Below, piece by piece: positions 44,675 to 52,841 of a DNA stretch of 64,000 bases. Made by a program: the position numbers and the translations under genes. The notes under the pieces were generated by a model that was not told where the DNA came from, made no database searches, and saw only the letters and a list, made by a program, of their open reading frames with translations. How positions within the stretch are numbered: position 1 is the first letter of the stretch; the number at the start of each line of letters is the position of its first letter. The DNA is from GCA-002708315 sp964460905 (GTDB lineage: Bacteria; Bacteroidota; Bacteroidia; Bacteroidales; F082): contig CAYWRM010000013.1 of NCBI GenBank assembly GCA_964460905.1, positions 1 through 64,000 of the forward strand, given 5' to 3'.

Positions 44675-45346
44675 ATGAAAAATCTAAAAATTATTATATC
44701 ACTTTTTTTGTTTTTCCTATTCATAGGAAGTTCATTTTCACAGATAATTAGTGAAAACGCTAAACGAAAAGTTACAATTGGTGCAGACTTTTTTACAGAC
44801 ATTTGGCAAGGTGTGCCGGATTATATGGAACTGCGTACTGTAAATCAAGGATTCAACATCTTTGCTATGTATAACTTTCAGTTAGCCGAAAGTAACTCTT
44901 CATTTTCTGCAGGACTTGGTATCGATAATCACAATATGTATAGCAACACAAGAATTGATAATATAACTGCTGATACAATTATATTTACTCCAATTGATGA
45001 TGTTTACCAAAGGAGTAAAATCAACTTGACATACGCTTCTATACCCTTAGAGTTTAAATTAAGACTGAATAGTGGTGTTAAATTTGGCGCGGGAGTTAAA
45101 ATTAGATATTTAATTAGTGCTAAAGACAAATATATTGGTGATATTCCTGACGAACCAAAAGGAAGAACAAATGTAAAACGTAAAAATATTGCCAACACAG
45201 AAGATTGGGCTTATGGATTTACTTTTCGTGTTGGTTATAAGTCGTTTAATTTATTTGGGTATTACCAAATATCAGATGTTTTTGAAAGAGGCAGAGGCCC
45301 TGAATTGTACCCAATTTCTGTTGGATTAACACTTACTCCATTTTAA
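44675..45346 (+). CDS. PorT-like outer-membrane beta-barrel protein
   Basis: A 223-residue exported protein with signal peptide (1-22, ending SFSQ). The body alternates hydrophobic/aromatic strands (FNIFAMYNFQLA, FSAGLGIDNHNMYS, IPLEFKLRLNSGVKFGAGVKIRYL, GFTFRVGYKSFNLFGYYQI) and ends in a Phe-terminated strand, SVGLTLTPF, the typical C-terminal beta-signal of small 8-strand barrels. Family 'outer membrane beta-barrel/PorT'; function unknown. Followed by a strong terminator. Confidence 0.85.
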   Translation: MKNLKIIISLFLFFLFIGSSFSQIISENAKRKVTIGADFFTDIWQGVPDYMELRTVNQGFNIFAMYNFQLAESNSSFSAGLGIDNHNMYSNTRIDNITADTIIFTPIDDVYQRSKINLTYASIPLEFKLRLNSGVKFGAGVKIRYLISAKDKYIGDIPDEPKGRTNVKRKNIANTEDWAYGFTFRVGYKSFNLFGYYQISDVFERGRGPELYPISVGLTLTPF

Positions 45347-45363
45347 AATTCAAAAATAAATTC

Positions 45364-45406
45364 ATAAAAAAAGGTGCTTTCCCAATTTGGAGAGCACCTT
45401 TTTTTA
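45364..45406 (+). terminator. Strong rho-independent terminator
   Basis: AAAAAAAGGTGCTTTCC pairs with GGAGAGCACCTTTTTTT (one G-T wobble) around CAATTT, giving a 16-bp stem with 6-nt loop and T run. It ends the barrel gene and, in the convergent gap before ahcY, can act bidirectionally. Confidence 0.85.
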
Positions 45407-45445
45407 TGATTATTCTTTAATTGAATAAAATTGTTAGACATCTAA

Positions 45446-45574
45446 TTAGTGCTTAGCCAGAAAAAGTTAAGTTCGAGGCCTGCGAAGTACAGAAAATCAG
45501 GAGTTTACTTTTCGTAAATGACTGTTTTTCTGCACAAGTATAACAAAGAAATTAGCGTTTTGTGGTAAGCACTA
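45446..45574. repeat. Cruciform-forming palindromic element, about 129 bp
   Basis: Outer arms TTAGTGCTTAGCC and its complement GGTAAGCACTA pair; inside, AGTACAGAAAATCAG followed by GAGTTTAC (45487-45509) pairs with GTAAATGACTGTTTTTCTGCAC (45514-45535) around a short TTTTC-type loop. Distinct from elements A-C and D-F. No ORF. Lies in the convergent gap between the barrel gene and ahcY. Confidence 0.75.
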
Positions 45575-45578
45575 TCGC

Positions 45579-45621
45579 TGCGCGGGATTCCTGACTGCCG
45601 TCAGGCAGATGCAATCCCGTG
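45579..45621 (-). terminator. Hairpin at the ahcY 3' end
   Basis: GCGCGGGATT (45579-45588) pairs with AATCCCGTGC (45612-45621); the loop holds the nested palindrome CTGACTGCCGTCAGGCAG. It lacks a clear T run on the minus strand, so it is a structured spacer or attenuated terminator for ahcY rather than a classical one. Confidence 0.45.
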
Positions 45622-45632
45622 CTTTACTATTT

Positions 45633-47054
45633 CTAATACCTATAATGATCAGCTTTATAAGGACCATCAACAGGAACACCCAGATATTCTGCTTGTTCTT
45701 GAGACATTTTAGTAAGAGTAACACCAATTTGAGCTAAATGCAAACGAGCAACTTCTTCGTCAAGATATTTTGGAAGTCGATAAACACCAACATCATATTC
45801 ATCTTTTTTCTTCCAAAGGTCAATTTGAGCTAACGTTTGATTTGTAAATGAATTACTCATTACAAATGATGGGTGACCTGTAGCACAACCAAGGTTTACT
45901 AATCTTCCTTCGGCCAATAAGAAAATAGAATGGCCATCTTCAAAAGTATATTTGTCAACCTGGGGCTTGATATTTGTTTTTTCAGAAATTTTTTCCATTT
46001 GAGCAACCTGAATTTCGTTGTCGAAATGACCAATGTTACAAACAATTGCCTGATCCTTCATATTAGCCATATGTTCAGCAGTTACAACATGTTTGTTACC
46101 CGTGGTGGTTACAAAAATATTTCCTTCCTTAACAGCTTCTTCCATTGTTGTTACTTCAAAGCCTTCCATGGCAGCTTGTAAAGCACAAATTGGGTCAATT
46201 TCGGTAACAATTACACGAGCCCCGTATGAGCGCATTGAGTGTGCCGAACCTTTACCAACATCACCATAACCGGCAACAACAACAACTTTTCCGGCAATCA
46301 TTACATCAGTAGCACGCTTAATACCATCCGCTAATGATTCACGACAGCCATATAAATTATCAAATTTCGATTTTGTAACAGAGTCATTAACATTAATTGC
46401 AGGAACTAACAAAATACCCTTGTCAAACATTTGATATAGCCGGTGAACACCTGTGGTAGTTTCTTCCGAAACACCTTTCCAGTCTTTAACAGCTCTGTGC
46501 CATTTTTGCGAATCTTCAGCTAGAGTCGATTTAAGCAACTTTAAAATTTCTTCTTCCTCTTCACTCTCAGGTTCATCGTCAAAAAATGAAGCATCTTCTT
46601 CAGCTTTAAAACCTTTATGCATCATCAAAGTAGCATCACCGCCATCATCAACAATAAGTTGTGGTCCTAATCCGCCAGGAAACGATAAAGCTTGTTTTGC
46701 ACACCACCAATATTCTTCCAAAGTTTCACCCTTCCAGGCAAAAACAGGAGTGCCGGATGCGGCAACTACAGCAGCTGCGTGATCCTGCGTTGAGAAAATA
46801 TTGCAACTTGCCCATCTTACATTTGCCCCAAGTTCTTTAAGAGTTTCTATTAATACGGCAGTTTGTATGGTCATATGTAATGAGCCCATAATCCGTACAT
46901 CTTTCAACGGCTTTTCAGCTGAAAATTTAGCGCGAATTGCCATTAATCCAGGCATTTCTTTTTCAGCAATTTCAATTTCTTTGCGTCCCCATTCGGCCAA
47001 CGCAATATCTGCAATTTTGTATTGAAGTTCATTTTCAACAGCTACTTCCGACAT
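45633..47054 (-). CDS. ahcY: Adenosylhomocysteinase
   Basis: NAD-dependent hydrolysis of S-adenosylhomocysteine to homocysteine and adenosine, recycling the product of methyltransferases. Whole-length match to the family: SLHMTIQTAVLIETL, SCNIFSTQDHAAA, the NAD Rossmann loop GYGDVGKGSA, VTEIDPICALQAAMEGF and GCATGHPSFVMSNSF, ending in KADHYRY, the invariant Lys/Tyr tail. 473 residues includes the about 40-residue insert common in bacteria and plants (SFFDDEPESEEEEEIL region). Probably has its own promoter at 47091-47120 (minus). Confidence 0.98.
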   Translation of the reverse strand: MSEVAVENELQYKIADIALAEWGRKEIEIAEKEMPGLMAIRAKFSAEKPLKDVRIMGSLHMTIQTAVLIETLKELGANVRWASCNIFSTQDHAAAVVAASGTPVFAWKGETLEEYWWCAKQALSFPGGLGPQLIVDDGGDATLMMHKGFKAEEDASFFDDEPESEEEEEILKLLKSTLAEDSQKWHRAVKDWKGVSEETTTGVHRLYQMFDKGILLVPAINVNDSVTKSKFDNLYGCRESLADGIKRATDVMIAGKVVVVAGYGDVGKGSAHSMRSYGARVIVTEIDPICALQAAMEGFEVTTMEEAVKEGNIFVTTTGNKHVVTAEHMANMKDQAIVCNIGHFDNEIQVAQMEKISEKTNIKPQVDKYTFEDGHSIFLLAEGRLVNLGCATGHPSFVMSNSFTNQTLAQIDLWKKKDEYDVGVYRLPKYLDEEVARLHLAQIGVTLTKMSQEQAEYLGVPVDGPYKADHYRY

Positions 47055-47090
47055 CTTTATATAGTTTAATTATTTAAAATTTTTGGGTTG

Positions 47091-47120
47091 CAAAAGTACT
47101 AAATATTTATGAATCAGCAA
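47091..47120 (-). promoter_or_regulatory. Promoter of ahcY
   Basis: On the minus strand TTG (47118-47120) and TACTTTTG (47091-47098) are separated by 19 bases, matching the -33/-7 pattern; the ATG is 36 bases downstream. No SAH riboswitch-like fold is evident. Confidence 0.55.
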
Positions 47121-47310
47121 TACAAATGATTTTTTGTGCGGCCATGCGGGCTTTACATTTGTAGTTGTTTCATACCGGTTGTGGTTTTGTAAGTAGTGCA
47201 TGTGCTTCCTCCGTCAGCAAACACCTACTAACAAAATCATCATCGGAATTTCAACAAGCTACTATTGCAATCCCTGCCGCGGTTGACACAATCGAAAAAA
47301 AACCTTGCTA

Positions 47311-47546
47311 TCATTTCGAAATTGGTTGTCATTTCGGAGAGAGAAATCTTCTGATAACCTTGCTGTCATCTCGACCGTAGGAAGACCTGCCTGCCGCAGG
47401 CTGGAATCTCCTGAAAACCCAGTTGTCATCTCGACCAACGGGAGAGATCTCCTGAGCAAAGGCTATGTTCTCAGGGGATTCCTCAGTCGTACCTCTTTCG
47501 AGATGACAACCGGGTTTTTGGGGGATTTCTCGTCACTCTCCGCCTA
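47311..47546. repeat. Cluster of GTCATCTCGA-type inverted repeats (element F)
   Basis: Three direct copies starting with TGTCATTTCGGAGAGAGA / TGTCATCTCGACC (47328, 47363, 47424), each followed by an AATCTYCTGA-like segment, plus a fourth in inverse orientation around 47497-47510 (CGAGATGACAACC). CTGCCTGCCGCAGGCTGG at 47387-47404 is an inner palindrome. It fills the 562-base gap between ahcY and pgi (47055-47616) together with an unassigned GC-richer piece at 47130-47290. Confidence 0.65.
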
Positions 47547-47616
47547 AGGCGGATCGTTTCCCTCCTTATGACAGGTTAGTTTCTGGAGGATGTCGTATCT
47601 GACTATTAGTATGGTA

Positions 47617-48966
47617 TTATTTCTTCAGCCTACTATTAATTGCTTCAGTTTCTTTTTCAAAACCAGCCTTACCCAATAAAGCAAACATGTTTTTCTTATA
47701 TGCCTCCACACCGGGTTGGTCAAACGGGTTCACTCCTAATATATATCCGCTCACAGCACAACCCATCTCATAAAAATAAATAAGCTGACCCAAAGTATTT
47801 TCTGAAATATTAGGAATTGTAATCCGTAAATTAGGAACTCCTCCATCAACATGTGCTAAAGTAGTACCTGTTTCTGCCATGTGGTTTACCTCATGTAATG
47901 GTTTACCTGCTATGTAATTAAGGCCATCAAGATTTTTATCATCCATCGGTACTTTTAGCTCATTATTGGGTTTTTCAACAGAAATAACTGTCTCGAAAAT
48001 ATTACGCAACCCCTCTTGAATATATTGACCCATTGAATGTAAATCTGTTGTAAATCCGACCCCGGCAGGGAAAATTCCCTTATTTTCCTTTCCTTCACTT
48101 TCTCCGTAAAGCTGCTTCCACCATTCTGTAATATAATATAGTTTTGGTTCATAGTTTACAGTAATTTCAATAGTTTTGCCGGCATTGTATAATGCATTTC
48201 TTGCGGCAGCATATGCCCAAACAGGATTGTTTTCAATATCTGGTGATGTTTCAATATGTGTTTTCATTTTAATGGCCCCACTTATCAATTCCCTGATATT
48301 AAATCCCGCAACAGCTATAGGAAATAAGCCTACAGGTGTAAGTACTGAATATCTGCCACCCACATCATCGGGAACAATAAACGACTCGTATCCTTCTTCA
48401 TCAGCTAACTGCTTTAATGCACCACGTTCCTTATCAGTAATGGCTATTATTCTAGATTTTGCTTCTTGTTTTCCATATTTATTTTCCAGATGATTTTTAA
48501 GAAGTCTGAATGATACAACTGGTTCAGTTGTTGTGCCCGATTTCGAAATAACAGTTAGTGAATAATCATTTTTATCAAGCACTTCCATTAGCTCAGTCAT
48601 GTAATCTTCACTAATATTTTGTCCAGCATAAACAACTATAGGATTACCATTTTCTCTTTCTAATTGTGAAAAAGAATTTGATAATGCTTCAATAACTGCC
48701 CTTGCGCCAAGATAAGATCCACCAATTCCAATTACAACAAATATTTGCGATTTACTTCTTATTTCAGTTGCAAGCTTTTCAATTCTTGTGATTAACTCAT
48801 TATCTAATTCCTCCGGCAGTTCAACCCACCCCAGAAAATCACTACCTTTTCCTGTCTTATTTTTTAATGAGTTATAGTGATAATTAATTTCTTTCTGAAA
48901 ATTAAAAATATCCTCTTTATTTATTATCTCAAGTGCATTGCTATAATCAACCTTTAGTTCTATCAT
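47617..48966 (-). CDS. pgi: Glucose-6-phosphate isomerase
   Basis: Interconverts glucose 6-phosphate and fructose 6-phosphate. Full-length (449 residues) short-type PGI: FVVIGIGGSYLGARA, VISKSGTTTEPVVSFRLL (the SIS sugar-phosphate loop), GGRYSVLTPVGLFPIAV, the catalytic Glu region and Gln-containing tail (NPFDQPGVEAYKKN with the Lys). Start is the ATG at 48966. Adjacent pathway gene pfkA lies 37 kb away, so glycolysis genes are dispersed. Confidence 0.97.
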   Translation of the reverse strand: MIELKVDYSNALEIINKEDIFNFQKEINYHYNSLKNKTGKGSDFLGWVELPEELDNELITRIEKLATEIRSKSQIFVVIGIGGSYLGARAVIEALSNSFSQLERENGNPIVVYAGQNISEDYMTELMEVLDKNDYSLTVISKSGTTTEPVVSFRLLKNHLENKYGKQEAKSRIIAITDKERGALKQLADEEGYESFIVPDDVGGRYSVLTPVGLFPIAVAGFNIRELISGAIKMKTHIETSPDIENNPVWAYAAARNALYNAGKTIEITVNYEPKLYYITEWWKQLYGESEGKENKGIFPAGVGFTTDLHSMGQYIQEGLRNIFETVISVEKPNNELKVPMDDKNLDGLNYIAGKPLHEVNHMAETGTTLAHVDGGVPNLRITIPNISENTLGQLIYFYEMGCAVSGYILGVNPFDQPGVEAYKKNMFALLGKAGFEKETEAINSRLKK

Positions 48967-49163
48967 GATTTTATGTTTTCAATATGAATTTAATTAAAAT
49001 GTGAAATTATAATATTTTCAATTATAATTACATTTGATGTTGTAATATTTGGTCCATTGTAAAAACGTTAATACAAAAATCTTCTCACATAGCTATGTTT
49101 GCAATAGAGCATGTTATAATAGGTTGGTGAATCAAATTGGACACATATCTCCTAAATTTGAAG

Positions 49164-49171
49164 TATTTTTG
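49164..49171 (+). promoter_or_regulatory. Putative -7 box of thiL
   Basis: TATTTTTG, 15 bases before the preferred ATG at 49187. It lies after the first, rejected ATG-like start at 49049, which supports the shorter ORF. Confidence 0.4.
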
Positions 49172-49186
49172 CAAAAAAAATTTACA

Positions 49187-50245
49187 ATGATTGAAAATTC
49201 AAATACAAAATTAACCCCTCTGTCAGAATTGGGTGAATTTGGACTGATTGACAAACTTACTTCCGATATAAAAATTAAGAATAGGACAACTTTACTTGGC
49301 ATAGGTGATGATGCAGCTGTAATTAAGCCCAAAAAAGATATGTTGACTCTTGTTTCAAAAGATCTATTGCTAGAAGGTGTCCATTTTGATATGATGTATA
49401 CACCACTAAAGCACTTGGGATATAAAGCCGCTGTGGTTAACTTTTCTGACATTGCTGCCATGAATGGGAAACCTAAACAATTATTAGTTGGAATTGGGGT
49501 TGGAGCAAAATTTTCAGTGGAAGCAATTGAAGAAATTTATATTGGCATTAAAAAAGCATGCGAAGTTTATGGTGTTGATTTTATTGGTGGCGATACAACA
49601 TCAAGTGCATCAGGGCTAGTAATATCAGCAACAATTATTGGTGAAGTTGAAAAAGATAAAATCGTTTATCGAAAAGGTGCAAAGTCAAACGATTTAATAT
49701 GCGTTTCCGGCGATCTGGGTGGTGCATATATGGGTCTTTTAATTCTTGAAAGAGAGAAAAAAGCATTTGAAGCTAACCCGGATATTCAGCCCGAACTAAG
49801 TGAACATGATTATTTGCTGCAACGACAGTTAAAGCCAGAAGCTCGTGTAGATGTTGTTGAACTTCTTGCTAAACACAATATTTCTCCTACTTCAATGATT
49901 GATGTGAGCGATGGGCTAGCTTCAGACGTTATGCACATTTGTAAAGCATCAAATACCGGTTGTGTTATTTCTGAAGAAAAAATTCCCATTGACCAAACAA
50001 CTTTTGATTTAGCTAAGGAAGAATTTAATATTGTACCTACTGTTACTGCTCTAAATGGTGGTGAAGATTACGAATTACTATTTACCGTTAAACAAAGTGA
50101 CTACGAAAAAATTAAGAACATAGAAGAAGTTTCAGTAATAGGTTATATGACTGATGTTTCAGAAGGTGAACGACTTATCACTAATGACAATACCTCAATT
50201 GAGTTAAAAGCTCAAGGGTGGGATGCGCTTAAGAGGAAATTCTAG
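49187..50245 (+). CDS. thiL: Thiamine-monophosphate kinase
   Basis: Phosphorylates thiamine monophosphate to the active diphosphate. I start at the ATG of 49187, giving LTPLSELGEFGLIDKLTS at the N-terminus as in other ThiLs; the longer reading frame from 49049 adds a low-quality lead. Key blocks: GIGDDAAVI (metal-binding Asp pair), VSKDLLLEGVHF, the Mg site GGDTTSS, CVSGDLGGAYMGLL and DVSDGLASD, and the late GGEDYELLF. 353 residues with the start chosen. Downstream a TauE-like permease starts 40 bases later. Convergent with nothing; divergent from pgi. Confidence 0.95.
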   Translation: MIENSNTKLTPLSELGEFGLIDKLTSDIKIKNRTTLLGIGDDAAVIKPKKDMLTLVSKDLLLEGVHFDMMYTPLKHLGYKAAVVNFSDIAAMNGKPKQLLVGIGVGAKFSVEAIEEIYIGIKKACEVYGVDFIGGDTTSSASGLVISATIIGEVEKDKIVYRKGAKSNDLICVSGDLGGAYMGLLILEREKKAFEANPDIQPELSEHDYLLQRQLKPEARVDVVELLAKHNISPTSMIDVSDGLASDVMHICKASNTGCVISEEKIPIDQTTFDLAKEEFNIVPTVTALNGGEDYELLFTVKQSDYEKIKNIEEVSVIGYMTDVSEGERLITNDNTSIELKAQGWDALKRKF

Positions 50246-50285
50246 AAGATAATAAAACAAGTTATATTAATTAATCTTTCATGCT

Positions 50286-51068
50286 TTGGTAGAAATTATT
50301 ACACTTATTGTTGCAGGATTATTGGTGGGTTTTATTAACACATTAGCTGGAGGAGGAAGTATAATTTCACTCTCTGTTTTAATGATGTTAGGGTTACCTG
50401 CCCCCATAGCAAATGGTACTAACCGTATTGCAATAACAATTCAAACTCTTACAGCTACAACAAGTTTTAGACAACAAAAGGTGCTAGAAACACGTAAGGC
50501 AATCTACTTAAGCATCCCGGCAATTCTGGGTTCGCTTATAGGTGCTTGGTTTGCTGTTGATATCCGTGAAGATATTTTTGAAAAAGCTATTGGTGTGGTT
50601 ATGCTGATTATGTTAGTTTTCATACTATATAAACCACAAAAATATATTTATGGAAGAACGGATATAAGTGAAAAACCACTTACGTGGAAAACATATATTG
50701 TTTTCTTCTTTATAGGAATTTACGGTGGTTTTCTTCATATGGGAGTAGGATATTTTTTACTGGCAGGTATTGTAGGTATGGCAGGTTTTGATCTTGTAAA
50801 AGCCAATGCGATAAAAGTATTTGTAGTACTTGCTTACGTCCCATTTACACTTATTATTTTTATTTGGTATAACCAGGTAAATTGGATGTATGGTTTAATC
50901 CTCGCAATTGGAGCTGTTGCGGGAGCATTAATTGCTTCACGTTTAGCAGTGTCACGTGGTGTAAATTTTGTAAAGTGGGTGATTGTAGTTGTTATTCTCA
51001 TCACATCCGGCGATATGTTTGGCCTTTACGATTTTAAAACTGCTATTTCAGGTTTTCTTCATAACTAA
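50286..51068 (+). CDS. TauE/SafE-family membrane permease
   Basis: A 260-residue membrane protein with about eight hydrophobic helices. The N-terminal half begins with LAGGGSIISLSVLMMLGLPA and ANGTNRIAI, and the second repeat has GVGYFLLAGIVGMAGFDLVKANAIKV, both family marks (two repeats each with a Gly-rich loop). Substrate could be sulfite, sulfonate or an organic acid. The start is TTG at 50286 (no in-frame ATG nearby), unusual but acceptable. Between thiL and an isoaspartyl peptidase gene, all on the + strand with short gaps, so the three may form an operon without a common function. Confidence 0.88.
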   Translation: MVEIITLIVAGLLVGFINTLAGGGSIISLSVLMMLGLPAPIANGTNRIAITIQTLTATTSFRQQKVLETRKAIYLSIPAILGSLIGAWFAVDIREDIFEKAIGVVMLIMLVFILYKPQKYIYGRTDISEKPLTWKTYIVFFFIGIYGGFLHMGVGYFLLAGIVGMAGFDLVKANAIKVFVVLAYVPFTLIIFIWYNQVNWMYGLILAIGAVAGALIASRLAVSRGVNFVKWVIVVVILITSGDMFGLYDFKTAISGFLHN

Positions 51069-51078
51069 AACTATAATT

Positions 51079-52071
51079 ATGACTCAAATTATTATTGCTA
51101 CCATTGCATTTGTTTTCTGCTTAAACTCATGCAATTACATTGATTCTAAGAACGAAATTTCTCCAAAATACGTGTTGGTGATTCACGGTGGTGCCGGCAC
51201 TATTCTAAAAGAAAACTTAACGCCCGAAAAAGAGCAACAATACCTGGCAAAACTTGAGGAAGCATTGCTTACCGGTGCCGAAGTGTTAAAATCAGGAGGC
51301 ACTAGCCTTGATGCTATAACTGAAGCAATAATAGTTATGGAAGACTCTCCATTGTTTAATGCTGGAAAGGGTGCAGTTTTCACCGAAGAAGGTGTTAATG
51401 AAATGGATGCGTCAATTATGAATGGTAGTACCGGTGGTGCCGGTGCTGTTACCGGAATTCATAATACTAAAAATCCTATTTTGGCTGCCCGAGCTGTTAT
51501 GGAAGAAACAAATCATGTATTGTTAACTAGTAATGGTGCCGATGAATTTGCTGTTAATATTGGACTTGAAATTGTTGACAGCTCTTACTTTTTTACTTCA
51601 AACCGATGGAAGAGTTATGAAAAAGTAAAAGCAAAACAAAAAATAGAAAATGAAAATCATGGGACTGTTGGTGCAGTAGCACTTGATACATATGGAAATC
51701 TTGCAGCTGGAACCTCAACAGGGGGCATGACCTACAAAATGAAAGGTCGGGTTGGCGATTCTCCAATTATAGGAGCAGGTACTTACGCAGATAATAATAC
51801 TTGCGCTGTTTCAGCCACAGGCCATGGTGAGTATTTTATTAGAAATGTGGTTGCTTACGATATTAGCGCTCTTATGAAATATACTAATGTTTCACTTAAA
51901 GAGGCTGCTAATTATGTGGTTTTGGGTAAGTTAAAAAAGATAGGTGGTGATGGTGGAATTATTGCAGTTGATAGTTCAGGAAATTTTGCAATGACTTTCA
52001 ATACTGCCGGAATGTACCGTGGAGTTATAACCTCTGATGGATTAAAAAAAATAATGATTTATAGTAATTAA
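51079..52071 (+). CDS. Isoaspartyl peptidase/type III L-asparaginase lipoprotein
   Basis: Ntn-hydrolase that autocleaves to give an N-terminal Thr nucleophile. I start at the ATG of 51079, which yields a lipoprotein signal (FVFCLNSCNYID, lipobox Cys at about 17). The nucleophile Thr is in NHGTVGAVALD (about 195), with TSTGGMTYKMKGRVGDSPI and GAGTYADNNTCAVSATGHGE downstream, which are the family active-site loops. Length 330 is normal. Being exported it could degrade isoaspartyl dipeptides or protein-derived peptides in the envelope. It starts 10 bases after the TauE-like gene. Confidence 0.93.
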   Translation: MTQIIIATIAFVFCLNSCNYIDSKNEISPKYVLVIHGGAGTILKENLTPEKEQQYLAKLEEALLTGAEVLKSGGTSLDAITEAIIVMEDSPLFNAGKGAVFTEEGVNEMDASIMNGSTGGAGAVTGIHNTKNPILAARAVMEETNHVLLTSNGADEFAVNIGLEIVDSSYFFTSNRWKSYEKVKAKQKIENENHGTVGAVALDTYGNLAAGTSTGGMTYKMKGRVGDSPIIGAGTYADNNTCAVSATGHGEYFIRNVVAYDISALMKYTNVSLKEAANYVVLGKLKKIGGDGGIIAVDSSGNFAMTFNTAGMYRGVITSDGLKKIMIYSN

Positions 52072-52173
52072 TATGAATTTTGCTCGCATTTAAATTCTCT
52101 CCAATTAACAACCCGAATATTAAATACCAACAATAAAAATATGTATTTTTAACACCACAAATTAAAAAATCTC

Positions 52174-52569
52174 ATGAAAAATTATTTATTCCCTTTGATT
52201 ACATTTATTGCAATTCTTCTCTTCTTCGGATCATGCGAGAAAGATTGTGATATTCAGACTCCTGACATCTACGGGTCATGGACTGTGTTGCAAACCGACC
52301 AACAAGGCATCCAGTTTGATGTTGAACTTAAATTCAACACTAACAACACTTTTGATTGGATAGTTCTTGACACAGCTAGTGGTCATACAAGTTCACATGC
52401 TGAATTCATTCTCTCAGGAAACTTAATGACCATCACAGTAGATCCCGATTGTAATTCAATAGGTGAGTATTATTTATTTGCTGAAGCTAATAAGTTGGCT
52501 CTTGTTGCCAAAACAGAAGAATGTGGTCCAAGAGCGTCAGCTATGGAGTGGGTTTGGAAGAGGAAGTAA
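52174..52569 (+). CDS. Lipocalin-like lipoprotein
   Basis: Small envelope lipoprotein of 131 residues: hydrophobic signal and lipobox Cys (FFGSCEKD, about 21), then a single beta-barrel-like sequence: DIYGSWTVLQTDQQG, FDVELKFNTNNTFDWIV, SAEFILSGNLMTIT, EYYLFAEANKLALVA. This GSW...F...NTF pattern is the lipocalin-like fold common in Bacteroidota lipoproteins. Ligand unknown. It is followed by palindromic element C. Confidence 0.82.
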   Translation: MKNYLFPLITFIAILLFFGSCEKDCDIQTPDIYGSWTVLQTDQQGIQFDVELKFNTNNTFDWIVLDTASGHTSSHAEFILSGNLMTITVDPDCNSIGEYYLFAEANKLALVAKTEECGPRASAMEWVWKRK

Positions 52570-52585
52570 TACAATGGAATTAAAG

Positions 52586-52751
52586 TAATACCAATTATGA
52601 TTCCATATTACCGATAAATAAATTGAATTATATTTTTCTTTATTGAGGCAGAAAATATTTGAATAGCCAAAGCTCTGGAAATCTTTTCTAACAAAAAGAA
52701 AGGAAAAAAGAAACAATTTATATCGGTAATATGGGGTTATATTTGGTATAA
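52586..52751. repeat. Palindromic element C (MITE-like, about 166 bp)
   Basis: Outer arms GTAATACCAATTATGATTCC and the complement of ACCAAATATAACCCC pair imperfectly, continuing into CATATTACCGATA/TATCGGTAATATG (10-13 bp almost perfect). The core is in opposite orientation to A and B: 52661-52680 is the approximate reverse complement of their core (GAATAGCCAAAGCTCTGGAA). Same length as A and B. Lies between the lipocalin-like gene and the convergent duplicated-domain gene. Confidence 0.7.
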
Positions 52752-52841
52752 GTTGGTTTCAATGGAAACTAATAATACTTGGAAACTTGAAGTCGGAAAC
52801 TAGAAATTAATTTTCAGCATCGGTCTTCCATAAAAAAATTA

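Noticed and set aside
47055..47170. SAH riboswitch upstream of ahcY
   Set aside because: No conserved stem pattern is visible, and such switches are not usual in this phylum.
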